NCBI GenBank assembly: GCA_020428535.1
Contig: JAGQMS010000008.1
Location: 1-38,721, forward strand
Direction: 5' to 3'
From: Candidatus Saccharimonadota bacterium
Lineage (GTDB): Bacteria > Patescibacteriota > Saccharimonadia > Saccharimonadales > JAGQMS01
DNA length: 38,721 bases
How positions within the stretch are numbered: position 1 is the first letter of the stretch; each line of letters opens with the position of its first letter. Below, piece after piece: positions 8,076 through 14,487 of this stretch. The position numbers and the translations under genes are program-made. The notes under the pieces were generated by a model. That model searched no databases, was not told where the DNA came from, and was given only the letters and a program-made list of their open reading frames with translations.

Positions 8076-9237
8076 ACAATCTTTCAAGCAGTGATGGCGC
8101 ATTTGACGGGACTTCGGCGGGCGTCGATGTGTTTTGGGTCAGTGCTTTTGGGGCTGCATTCTCGCTTGGGTTTGGAGATATTTGTTCTCCCTGAAGTATC
8201 AAGCGCTTGTAACCAGTGCCAGGCGGATCACATGTAATTAAGGTCGACATTGCAACTTTGCCGTATTCAGCTGGCAATTTGTCTAGATACTCAACAGCGG
8301 TTTTGTCGACGACGTATCTTCCGAAAACTTTGTAGACGTACTGTGTTCCTTTATAGTTGATGGCATACGTATCACCAATCTCGAGTTCGTGCAGCCGAAC
8401 AAAGACAAACTTTGCAACACCATGGTTGAAAATGTTGTTGCTTGAGTGGCCGAAGAAAACAGGGTTTCTGTCTTTTTCTCCAGGTACACCGGTGTTTGGG
8501 TACATAACAACGCCCTTTTCAAGGATGTCCCAAGTAGCGTTATAGTCTGCCGGGTCAAAGTCTTCGATTACAATATTTGCTTCAAGATTTAGTTTCGGGA
8601 TGATTATCTTTGTTTCAGGTCCAACACTGGAACCGTCGGTGATGAAAGGAGCGGCAGCGACTTTTTGGCTTGGCTGAATGAATGGGGTTATAAAACGCTG
8701 ATTGTTGGTGATAAAGAATAATACTAGAGTGATAAAGCTCGCAAAAGATAGAGCAAATACAATTGATTTGACGTGATGTTTGGCTTTTAGCTTACCGCCA
8801 GCATTTACCTTGTTGAGGACTTTATGCTTAAGATCGGCCATTGATTCGGCAGATTCGTCGTGTTTGTGGCTTGCAGATTTCGGGTTTTCACTAAGCGAGA
8901 TTGCTTCTATTTCTTTTTGTTTTGCTAATTTCTTAGCACGACTATGTTGTTCGTAATATTCTTGCCATACTTGATGTTTTTCGTTTTCGGGCAAACTTTG
9001 ATAGTATTCATGCCATTTTTGCTGGATACTTGCTAAGCTTTCGTCGCTGGCGCTGAGTTCAGCGATAAATTTTTGGTGTTTGCTGTGGGTGCCAGAGGAC
9101 TCAATTTCTTTTTGTTCTTCAATTGCGCTCGGCTCAGAATCGTAGAGTTGGTCGATTTTTTGACGTATCAAATCAGCTGCCGGATTTTTGCCTGCATTGC
9201 TATCTGAATTATCGTCCCGACCCTTTTTTAATTTCAT
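8065..9237 (-). CDS. Sortase with large cytoplasmic N-terminal extension
   Basis: 390 residues. A charged region of about 150 residues precedes one membrane segment (about 157-178, FALSFASFITLVLFFIT). The sortase barrel runs from about 205 to 350. The catalytic triad is visible: His264 in FFGHSSN, Cys336 in LITCDPPG and Arg345 in GYKRLIL. Sortases join LPXTG-like substrates to the envelope or to each other by transpeptidation. The sequence fits a class D/E-like single sortase better than a pilin sortase, which is my judgement. The N-terminal part is unusually long and has a W-x-E-Y-Y motif twice (WHEYYQSL, WQEYYEQ). A TATAAT box lies 9 nt before the ATG. Confidence 0.92.
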   Translation of the reverse strand: MKLKKGRDDNSDSNAGKNPAADLIRQKIDQLYDSEPSAIEEQKEIESSGTHSKHQKFIAELSASDESLASIQQKWHEYYQSLPENEKHQVWQEYYEQHSRAKKLAKQKEIEAISLSENPKSASHKHDESAESMADLKHKVLNKVNAGGKLKAKHHVKSIVFALSFASFITLVLFFITNNQRFITPFIQPSQKVAAAPFITDGSSVGPETKIIIPKLNLEANIVIEDFDPADYNATWDILEKGVVMYPNTGVPGEKDRNPVFFGHSSNNIFNHGVAKFVFVRLHELEIGDTYAINYKGTQYVYKVFGRYVVDKTAVEYLDKLPAEYGKVAMSTLITCDPPGTGYKRLILQGEQISPNPSENAAPKALTQNTSTPAEVPSNAPSLLERLFNW

Positions 9238-9246
9238 TCTCTTTAA

Positions 9247-9252
9247 ATTATA
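9247..9252 (-). promoter_or_regulatory. -10 box of the sortase gene
   Basis: TATAAT on the minus strand lies 9 nt before the ATG at 9235-9237. The intervening TTAAAGAGA could hold only a very weak ribosome site, so the mRNA would be leaderless or carry two or three leading bases. Confidence 0.5.
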
Positions 9253-9277
9253 ACAACGTTATTGAATTAAAAGTAAG

Positions 9278-9331
9278 TGGTGCCGCGGAGGCAGACTTGA
9301 ACCGTCACGAGGTTGGTCACGTTCCGCGACC
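9278..9331 (-). pseudogene. tRNA 3' half (anticodon-arm-like stem, T arm, acceptor strand, CCA) without a 5' half
   Basis: Read on the minus strand: a 5-bp stem with a 7-nt loop (GGTCG-CGGAACG-TGACC, 9331-9315), an 8-nt spacer, a T arm GACGG-TTCAAGT-CTGCC with one A-C mismatch, then T, CCGCGGC, A and CCA. The last 11 nt are identical to the end of the neighbouring tRNA-Leu. No matching GCCGCGG 5' strand or D arm lies upstream, and the loop lacks U33. It looks like a degenerate tRNA or a leftover tRNA 3' end such as an integration scar. Confidence in the tRNA origin is moderate, and in loss of function fair. Confidence 0.45.
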
Positions 9332-9395
9332 CCGAATCTTCACTCTAGGCAACTAGTTGCCCAGGGGAAGGTTCCCTTGCGATATGCCACCGGCG

Positions 9396-9512
9396 TATAA
9401 ACATCTGAATGGTGCCGCGGGTGGGACTTGAACCCACAATCCTTGCGGAACGCGATTTTGAGTCGCGCGCGTATACCAATTCCGCCACCGCGGCACGATT
9501 CAGATGTTTATA
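9396..9512. repeat. 25-bp inverted repeat enclosing tRNA-Leu
   Basis: The arms at 9396-9420 and 9488-9512 are complementary at 24 of 25 positions (single mismatch at 9411/9497). The inner seven pairs are the acceptor stem itself; the outer 18 positions are leader and trailer. The arm includes TATAAACATCTGAAT on the left. The precursor would be a tRNA on top of a long double-stranded stalk. No other tRNA in the window shows this. Confidence 0.9.
9410..9494 (-). tRNA. tRNA-Leu (anticodon CAA)
   Basis: 85 nt with encoded CCA. The acceptor GCCGCGG/CCGCGGC pairs perfectly, and the D region has GGCGGAATTGGTATAC, as in leucine tRNAs. The anticodon arm CGCGA-CTCAAAA-TCGCG gives CAA (TTG codons). A long variable arm and a T arm GTGGG-TTCAAGT-CCCAC follow. 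This is a normal class II tRNA in itself. What is unusual is that its flanks are complementary and extend the acceptor stem outward (see the inverted repeat entry). Confidence 0.95.
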
Positions 9513-9597
9513 TGTTAAGACAAGTCTACCATCCGCCGGTTGGCGGACCACCAGGGCGGCTTCACTCACTCTTAAAAAAGAAAAATGTTAAGACAAG
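9512..9597. repeat. 13-bp direct repeat flanking a 60-bp GC-rich hairpin segment
   Basis: ATGTTAAGACAAG occurs at 9512-9524 and again at 9585-9597. Between them lies a segment with the perfect stem TCCGCC-GGTT-GGCGGA (9532-9547) and further GC-rich sequence. The form resembles a short insertion with target duplication or a slipped duplication. No protein is encoded. Confidence 0.6.
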
Positions 9598-9622
9598 ACC
9601 AATAATAACAGATCTGAAATGA

Positions 9623-10402
9623 TTAGTTAAGTAGGCAGTGACAGACTGCTTCAAATTGTTTAGATGGGTGGTGAATGACCGCGACTATTGCCTTTGTAGC
9701 TACTTCTAGCCGCCAAATGTCAGGGCTACCCGGAATGGTCGTCAATACTGAATTGTTTTTGTCTACAGTGATAATGTGGTTGTCCATTTTAGTGATTAGC
9801 GTAGAGGCTTCGTTTTTCATAAATCTTTCTAGTGTGCCGACTAAACTGGCGATGGGCATATTGAAATTTAAGGCCTCGCTGAATTTAGAAGTCTGTAGAA
9901 TCTTTTGAGCTTGCGAAAAACTCGCAACCACAAATGTATTTTGCCGTTTTAGGACAGTGCTGGGGTGTTGTAGATAGTAGTCCAGGGCATCTTTTGTTAT
10001 CGCGATTGGCAGGCTGAGGCTGAATAGTATTTCTTCAATCAACATTGCCGTCTCGCTATTTCTTCCAAAATCTCCAGCAAGCAGAATTCCATCTGCCCAT
10101 TGGGCATTCTGAAAAATTTGATCACGCGCTTCTTTTGAAAAACTTCCGCTACTAGTCGAGGGGCAAAATACAGCGTCGGTCCAAAGCGGGGCGAGCGTTC
10201 TTCTAAGTGAATCGGGTAACAGGATTCTGGTGTAGCCAATCCCCTGCTCTTTTGCCGTTTCGTCTGCTTTGGCCACAGCCGAAAAGCCATGTAAGTTTCC
10301 GCCAATAATTAGAAGTTTACCAGCTTGATCTTTTCTTTCTGGTTTCTCCCACGCTAAATCTTCAAAAAGCGGTGATTCTTTTGATTGCTTGAGTGCACTC
10401 AT
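9623..10402 (-). CDS. NAD(P)H-hydrate dehydratase-like ribokinase-fold protein
   Basis: About 259 residues from the ATG at 10400-10402. KLLIIGGNLHGFSAVAKA, DGILLAGDFGRNSET and LPIAITKDAL follow the order of motifs in the ADP/ATP-dependent (S)-NAD(P)H-hydrate dehydratases (NnrD/CARKD), which repair damaged NADHX. The usual GTGD signature near the C-terminus is replaced by GSPD (TTIPGSPDIWRLE) and the glycine-rich GPGLG is altered to AGDFG. It may therefore be inactive, or act on another substrate. The start is set by a TATAAT box 6 nt upstream; a TTG nine codons earlier is less likely because it overlaps that promoter. Confidence 0.6.
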   Translation of the reverse strand: MSALKQSKESPLFEDLAWEKPERKDQAGKLLIIGGNLHGFSAVAKADETAKEQGIGYTRILLPDSLRRTLAPLWTDAVFCPSTSSGSFSKEARDQIFQNAQWADGILLAGDFGRNSETAMLIEEILFSLSLPIAITKDALDYYLQHPSTVLKRQNTFVVASFSQAQKILQTSKFSEALNFNMPIASLVGTLERFMKNEASTLITKMDNHIITVDKNNSVLTTIPGSPDIWRLEVATKAIVAVIHHPSKQFEAVCHCLLN

Positions 10403-10408
10403 AAAACT

Positions 10409-10414
10409 ATTATA
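10409..10414 (-). promoter_or_regulatory. -10 box of the dehydratase-like gene (leaderless type)
   Basis: TATAAT on the minus strand is followed by AGTTTT and then the ATG. TTCGAG sits 17 nt upstream as a poor -35 candidate. No ribosome-binding sequence is seen. Confidence 0.55.
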
Positions 10415-10454
10415 TTCTGACCTCAACAAAACTCGAATATTTCAAATTTTCTTG

Positions 10455-10815
10455 TAGTCCCCGGGGTTTAGCCTCCCCCGGGACGAGGAGTATGGGTCAG
10501 TAGCTGAGACACGCGCAGTCCGTTTTGACGATGACCCCATATCTGGTCAACATCACGCGAACCGCAGTATACGCACGTTTGAAAGCGCGTACAGATGTGT
10601 GTCGGGAGAAGTTGATAACAAGGCACCCCTCGGACACTTCCGTCGAGAATACTTCCCTTACGAACCGTAGATTGGCTCGTAGTTGTGTCACTTTCTCGAA
10701 GCCATCCGGCAACATAACCCTTAGACTGCGTGGGCGACTCCAAGTCAGCTTCGACAAGTCTAGCTACCCTTTCGATTTGCGATGTTTCCATCGACTAACC
10801 AGGGTGGTCAGTAGA
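10455..10815 (-). ncRNA. Structured non-coding RNA of about 360 nt, class not identified
   Basis: A GC-rich stretch between AT-rich flanks with many short stems and no credible protein. A promoter-like TATAGT/TATACT run (minus strand, about 10818-10828) precedes it. Strand evidence: CGATG-GAAA-CATCG (10793-10780) has a GNRA loop only on the minus strand, and the 8-bp stem TACGAGCC/GGTTCGTA (10681-10659) needs a G-U pair that would be a C-A mismatch on the plus strand. Near the 3' end a strong hairpin (10484-10457) pairs GTCCC and GGGG with CCCC and GGGAC. The length suits RNase P RNA or tmRNA, but I find neither the GAGGAAAGTCC and ACAGAA cores of the first nor the tRNA-like ends and tag of the second. 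It may also be a long leader of the next gene. Confidence 0.6.
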
Positions 10816-10845
10816 GTATACTATAACATTAATAGTGAATAATTG

Positions 10846-11640
10846 CTATACAAGTTCTATGCTCACCGGGCAGTGGTCGGAACCCATCACGTCGGCATGT
10901 ATTTCTGCCTTCTTGATCTTTGAGTCAAGTTTCGGAGACGCCAACCAATAATCGATCCGCCAGCCGATGTTTCTCTGCCTTGCGCCACCCCAAGCCGTCC
11001 ACCATGTGTAAGCCCCTTCTTCGCCAGGGTGTCTGGAGCGGAATGTATCTACATAACCAGCTTGCAAAATATCATCAAAACCTTTGCGCTCTTCTGCTGT
11101 AAAACCAGCGTTCTTAAGATTATCTTTTGGCCTAGCTAGGTCGATTTCTTGATGGGCAGCGTTGAAATCTCCACAGAAAAGCACCGGAGCGGTTTTCTCC
11201 AGTTCTTTAATGTGACCTAAAAAAGCAGCATCCCAGACATCGTGACGTAGGTGTAATCGTTCTAATGTGCGCTTGCTATTGGGCGTGTAGACCGTCACAA
11301 CCCAGAAATCTTCGAATCTAGCACTTAAAATCCTTCCCTCCTTTGTCGGGTCACCAAACTTATCGACAAAATCAAAAGATTTCTGAACTTCGTCCACAAA
11401 GCCGTTAATGATTTCTTTAGGCTTGGCCTTGGTGAATATCGCCGTTCCGGCATAGCCCGGTTTTTCGGCACTGTTCCAATATTCTTCATACTGTGGCAGA
11501 TCTACTGGCGATTGGTGAGGCATAGCCTTGGTTTCTTGCAGGCACAAAATATCGGGGTCATGATCTTCAATAAATTTTTGAAAAAGACCTTTGTTCCAAA
11601 CCGCCCTAATCCCATTCACATTCCACGAATATAGTTTCAT
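10846..11640 (-). CDS. xth: Exonuclease III family AP endonuclease
   Basis: 264 residues, the usual length. It cleaves DNA at abasic sites and has 3'-5' exonuclease and 3' repair activity with Mg2+. The visible signature motifs are SWNVNGIRAVW, CLQETKA (metal-binding Glu), VVTVYTPN, CGDFNAAH (catalytic Asp and Asn) and GSDHCPV (catalytic Asp-His). Every key residue is present. The ATG at 11638-11640 has TATACT 8 nt upstream and no Shine-Dalgarno sequence. The gene starts a minus-strand run ahead of the structured RNA. Confidence 0.95.
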   Translation of the reverse strand: MKLYSWNVNGIRAVWNKGLFQKFIEDHDPDILCLQETKAMPHQSPVDLPQYEEYWNSAEKPGYAGTAIFTKAKPKEIINGFVDEVQKSFDFVDKFGDPTKEGRILSARFEDFWVVTVYTPNSKRTLERLHLRHDVWDAAFLGHIKELEKTAPVLFCGDFNAAHQEIDLARPKDNLKNAGFTAEERKGFDDILQAGYVDTFRSRHPGEEGAYTWWTAWGGARQRNIGWRIDYWLASPKLDSKIKKAEIHADVMGSDHCPVSIELV

Positions 11641-11648
11641 TGAATTTA

Positions 11649-11654
11649 AGTATA
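11649..11654 (-). promoter_or_regulatory. -10 box of xth
   Basis: TATACT on the minus strand is 8 nt from the ATG, consistent with a leaderless transcript. Confidence 0.45.
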
Positions 11655-11689
11655 GCAGTCGAGGTTATAAATATAATTCAGTTTATCTT

Positions 11690-12391
11690 TCAATCAGTGG
11701 CAGCAATCTCGTAACCGAAAATTCTCCTATCAAGATAAATTCTATTTGGGTCGTCTCCTATGTGCTCGCCCTGAACGATCGGAATTACCCCGGAACTTAT
11801 TTTTAATGCTTCAAGCGCAAAAATAGATCTTCTGTCTATCGGGAGAGATAAGGGTGGCGAGATGTAGCCGTAACTACGTAAAAATAAGTACGAAAGAACA
11901 CCAGCGGGTGTTGAGATACTGTTAATGAACGCTTCAAACATTTTTAGTTCAAACGGGTCTGTCGGAACTTCTGAGCAAAGTTTCACAAATTCCTCAAGTC
12001 TAAAAATATGCTGTTTCAGGCATTCCTCCAACTGTCTTGCAACTTTGCTGTCGCTGAGCTCATCCCGAACGTCATAGATTTCAGCACCTTGCATAGAAAG
12101 TGCTGCGCTTCCAAAGTAACTACCTCTAATATCTTCTAGAATTACAACAGGGGTTTGTGCGTCGCTACTTAATCCGAATTTAAGTAAGTTTGCATAAATT
12201 TGTCTACTTGGAGAATTTTGATTCGAAGGATGAAGTAGAGCCTGGCTATCAGGGCTGTAATCTAAAAGCACAGTCCTACCTATTAGCCCTGCTTCTTCAA
12301 GCATACTATTCGCATTGGCGCACTCTCTGGCAGTTCTTGCTTTAGAAAGTTCAAATGACTTCCTCAAAACTTCAGTGTATTGGTACGACAT
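11690..12391 (-). CDS. Hypothetical protein, 233 residues
   Basis: I do not recognise a family. The protein is soluble, with no signal or membrane segment. N-terminal helices (YQYTEVLRKSFELSKARTA) are followed by a stretch with QTPVVILEDIRGSYFG and by a helical middle (ARQLEECLKQHIFRLEEFVKL). The tail (SSGVIPIVQGEHIGDDPNR) looks like mixed alpha/beta. There are few cysteines and no metal or nucleotide motif. The start is well supported by TAGAAT 7 nt before the ATG. It stands alone as a leaderless gene between xth and an alpha/beta hydrolase. Confidence 0.65.
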   Translation of the reverse strand: MSYQYTEVLRKSFELSKARTARECANANSMLEEAGLIGRTVLLDYSPDSQALLHPSNQNSPSRQIYANLLKFGLSSDAQTPVVILEDIRGSYFGSAALSMQGAEIYDVRDELSDSKVARQLEECLKQHIFRLEEFVKLCSEVPTDPFELKMFEAFINSISTPAGVLSYLFLRSYGYISPPLSLPIDRRSIFALEALKISSGVIPIVQGEHIGDDPNRIYLDRRIFGYEIAATD

Positions 12392-12398
12392 GCATCAA

Positions 12399-12404
12399 AT
12401 TCTA
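12399..12404 (-). promoter_or_regulatory. -10 box of the 233-residue orphan (leaderless type)
   Basis: TAGAAT on the minus strand, then 7 nt, then the ATG at 12389-12391. No ribosome site is seen. Confidence 0.5.
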
Positions 12405-12435
12405 TCAGATGTCTTCAGGAGTAAACAAAAGCAAT

Positions 12436-13158
12436 TTAAGAATATGGGCTCAGTACTCTTTTTATCTCTCCAGTTAGATCGACTCTATGTGGTGGATCGA
12501 AGTTGTGGTTAGCGTTAATTGAATATATTTTTGCGCCAGATTGCTCCAAAATTTTGTAACGACGTCGGTCTTTGATGCTTTCGTCTTTCAGTGCTTCGAT
12601 AATCCTCAAATTACCATCCGAGGCCATTTTTCTCATATGATCATAGCTCTGGTTTCCTACTAATTCCTCAAACCATTCCGAAGCAATTGTCATCTTCTTC
12701 TGGTCAGATAGTCTTGTCATATGAACATCTCCATGATCATCTATTACGGCTCTCCCTGCGCGTTTTTTCACGAACCCCTGTTTCCAGCTTTTGTATATTG
12801 ATCTTGTCGGTGGTGCTAAGAACACTCCTTGCCATGTCCCATCGTAAGCTAGAGCGGCTATTGTGCATCCTTGTGAGTGCGCTAGGACGTATGTCTCCCG
12901 ACCGTCAACGTGCATCATATCTATTATTCTTGATAGATGGCTTGTCATGCTATTAATTCCTGGCACTGACCAGTGGTCACCAGTAATACTGTAGTAGTCA
13001 AATAGGACGTAGCCAAAACTATTCGGTAAAATCTCGATAATATCCTGAAAGAGCCCGGCACTTGTCCTCTCGACCCCAAATCCGTGACTGAAGATAATGA
13101 CAGGATTGCCTGGTTTGAATATTGCGCGAAGCTCAGGGATTCTGCGTACTTCCGCCAT
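12436..13158 (-). CDS. Alpha/beta-hydrolase fold protein
   Basis: 240 residues. VIIFSHGFG is the oxyanion-hole region after strand 3, and AHSQG carries the nucleophile Ser95 in the G/A-x-S-x-G elbow. A late His (NANHNF or PPHRV) can complete the triad. The acid is not certain. There is no signal peptide, so it is cytoplasmic. The substrate is unknown; esters or lipids are usual for this superfamily. The ATG overlaps the smpB stop codon by one base (TAATG), so it is co-translated with smpB, a pairing that has no obvious functional reason. Confidence 0.78.
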   Translation of the reverse strand: MAEVRRIPELRAIFKPGNPVIIFSHGFGVERTSAGLFQDIIEILPNSFGYVLFDYYSITGDHWSVPGINSMTSHLSRIIDMMHVDGRETYVLAHSQGCTIAALAYDGTWQGVFLAPPTRSIYKSWKQGFVKKRAGRAVIDDHGDVHMTRLSDQKKMTIASEWFEELVGNQSYDHMRKMASDGNLRIIEALKDESIKDRRRYKILEQSGAKIYSINANHNFDPPHRVDLTGEIKRVLSPYS

Positions 13159-13616
13159 TATTTATATTTTCTTGCGTCCAGACGCTCTTGGTCGCGTTTT
13201 TTCAAAACTTGCCGTTTGTCGTAACGCTTTTTGCCTTTACCTACACCGATTTCAACTTTGATGAACTTCGAACGTGTCATCAGCCTCAGAGGAACTACTT
13301 GCCTGCCGGCATTCTTTGCTTCTCTAAGTTCATCTAATTCACTGGCTTTCAAAAGAAGTCGCCGAGTCCGAGTTCTTTCTTGTTCGGGCAAATGAGCAAT
13401 ATTCGTTCGAAGCGGGTTAACTTGCATATTAATCAAATAGGCTCCATCATCTTTGATCTGAATATATGAACCACGGAGCACCCCATGGTTGAAGCGCAGA
13501 GACTTTGCTTCTGGGCCACTTAGAGCAATACCAGCCAAATAGGTCTTCTCAATTTCGTAATCAAACCTTGCCCGGGAATTGTCGATCACACCAGTGCTGT
13601 GTTTCTTCTTTTTCAC
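13158..13616 (-). CDS. smpB: SsrA-binding protein SmpB
   Basis: 152 residues, typical length. It binds the tRNA-like part of tmRNA and allows rescue of stalled ribosomes. Recognisable features are NSRARFDYEIEKTYLAGI, LSGPEAKSLR, GSYIQIKD, INMQVNPL and the basic C-terminal tail GKGKKRYDKRQVLKKRD, which enters the mRNA channel. The start is GTG (13614-13616) with TATACT 7 nt upstream. An inverted repeat ACAGG/CCTGT (about 13630-13646) lies just above the promoter. No tmRNA gene could be confirmed in the window. Confidence 0.96.
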   Translation of the reverse strand: MKKKKHSTGVIDNSRARFDYEIEKTYLAGIALSGPEAKSLRFNHGVLRGSYIQIKDDGAYLINMQVNPLRTNIAHLPEQERTRTRRLLLKASELDELREAKNAGRQVVPLRLMTRSKFIKVEIGVGKGKKRYDKRQVLKKRDQERLDARKYK

Positions 13617-13623
13617 GTATATA

Positions 13624-13629
13624 AGTATA
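13624..13629 (-). promoter_or_regulatory. -10 box of smpB (leaderless type)
   Basis: TATACT on the minus strand lies 7 nt before the GTG start. The neighbouring inverted repeat ACAGG-N6-CCTGT sits where a regulator could act. This site is back to back with the plus-strand promoter at 13653-13671. Confidence 0.5.
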
Positions 13630-13652
13630 ACAGGTTTACCCCTGTAAAGCTA

Positions 13653-13671
13653 TTGACGAATATGATATAAT
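13653..13671 (+). promoter_or_regulatory. TTGACG-N7-TATAAT promoter of the 101-residue gene
   Basis: TATAAT (13666-13671) is a perfect -10 box. TTGACG (13653-13658) is only 7 nt away, too close for a normal -35 box. The same layout occurs at 21014-21032. The transcript would have a leader of about 45 nt with AAGGAG at 13714-13719, 5 nt before the ATG. Confidence 0.5.
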
Positions 13672-13724
13672 ATGTCTCAACATGTGGAGGCACCCCGCCC
13701 CACCTGTCGCACCAAGGAGAAAAC

Positions 13725-14030
13725 ATGAGCACCGATGCGGCCTCCGACACCCAGTTGAATTTCAAGTTTCTGGGCCTGGCCCGTGATGTCCTCCCTCAGT
13801 TTTTGGCAATTGTTGGGTGTGAACGCCCAACCAGGTATTGGTTGGAAGGGGTTGAAGTAGAGAACCTCGGAGCTGTCACACTTCACTGGCCTGATGAAGT
13901 GATGATCAAGTTTGACCCACTTTCTGGGTCACATCGACTCACGGGCAGCGGCAAGACGACCCGTCGCGGGTACGAGTACAGGATCGTCAACATTGATGGT
14001 CTCGTGATGATCAATGTGATCAAGAACTGA
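13725..14030 (+). CDS. Small GC-rich hypothetical protein, 101 residues
   Basis: No family is recognised. There is a good Shine-Dalgarno sequence (AAGGAG, spacing 5) and a clear ATG. The product is soluble and probably a small alpha/beta protein: QLNFKFLGLARDVLPQFL, YWLEGVEVENLGAVTLHW, YEYRIVNIDGLVMINVIKN. GSGKTT occurs by chance in a context (RLTGSGKTTRRG) that is too short to be a P-loop NTPase. The base composition is clearly more GC-rich than the flanking genes (35 of 60 bases in the part I counted), and its expression signals differ from the leaderless neighbours, so recent acquisition is possible. It is followed by a strong hairpin. Confidence 0.7.
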   Translation: MSTDAASDTQLNFKFLGLARDVLPQFLAIVGCERPTRYWLEGVEVENLGAVTLHWPDEVMIKFDPLSGSHRLTGSGKTTRRGYEYRIVNIDGLVMINVIKN

Positions 14031-14049
14031 TGTTTGTCGACATACATGT

Positions 14050-14075
14050 GCTTCCACGGAACGTGCCGTGGAAGC
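14050..14075 (+). terminator. Strong hairpin after the 101-residue gene
   Basis: GCTTCCACGG (14050-14059) pairs perfectly with CCGTGGAAGC (14066-14075) around AACGTG. TGTAACTT follows, so the T-tract is poor; it is more likely a 3' stabilising or weak terminator hairpin. Confidence 0.5.
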
Positions 14076-14152
14076 TGTAACTTCAAAAACTCCTTGGTGC
14101 ATTAATCTAAGTAATCAGAATATAGAATCAAGAAGTAGGAATTTAGAATTAC

Positions 14153-14176
14153 ACGCCTTCCAGGGCGTATTTTTAT
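14153..14176 (+). terminator. Rho-independent terminator, plus strand
   Basis: ACGCC (14153-14157) pairs with GGCGT (14164-14168), followed by ATTTTTAT. This is the likely true end of plus-strand transcription from the 101-residue gene. Confidence 0.6.
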
Positions 14177-14487
14177 ATAAAATTGCAAATTATGTATTTG
14201 CGCCGAGTTATGGAGATGGGTGTGATTATATAAATAAAACAGCGAGCATAGGCGAGCACATATATGGGGGGTTCGGGGGCACAAAAGAAAATCTTTCCCG
14301 ATCTAGATGTTGATCAAAGTCACAATATAAGGAGACCAGTTGTCTGAGCCATTTTTATTCAATAACTAATTAAACAGAAAAATGGTGAGTTCTGGTTCTC
14401 CATTGTGAGCTTTGACAACAGATAGATAGAGTAAGTTTTCTCTTGCCCCCGGTTTTGCGACACTTTTTAAAAAGTGTCAAAGGATAA
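14177..14487. other. Gene-poor stretch with palindrome and a possible 9-codon ORF
   Basis: No normal gene is seen. At 14329-14334 AAGGAG stands 5 nt before a TTG that opens a 9-codon frame (MSEPFLFNN, 14340-14369). It may be a leader peptide or the relic of a lost gene. A perfect 20-bp palindrome (14459-14478, GACACTTTTT and its complement) lies just after the stop of the minus-strand glycosidase and may end its transcript. The rest is AT-rich without recognisable signals. Confidence 0.4.

Noticed and set aside
9345-9622. Short frames across the tRNA-Leu region on both strands
   Set aside because: Their translations (for example the PRVGLEPTILAERD type) are the usual false reading of tRNA genes.
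10455-10815. tmRNA or RNase P RNA
   Set aside because: No tRNA-like 5' and 3' ends, CCA or tag ending in Ala-Ala were found, and neither the GAGGAAAGTCC nor ACAGAA regions of RNase P RNA are visible. Kept as unidentified structured RNA; covariance search is needed.
10468-10842. Three overlapping open frames of 86-107 codons on both strands
   Set aside because: They coincide with the structured GC-rich block, lack ribosome sites and look like composition-driven open frames across an RNA gene.
13677-13886. 69-codon minus-strand frame opposite the 101-residue gene
   Set aside because: It lies antisense to a better supported gene with ribosome site and promoter.
13920-13960. P-loop (GSGKTT) in the 101-residue protein
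   Set aside because: The context and the small size do not fit a P-loop NTPase, and no Walker B motif or strand order is present.
14068-14313. 81-codon plus-strand frame
   Set aside because: It spans a terminator and AT-rich sequence, has no start signal and its composition is non-coding.
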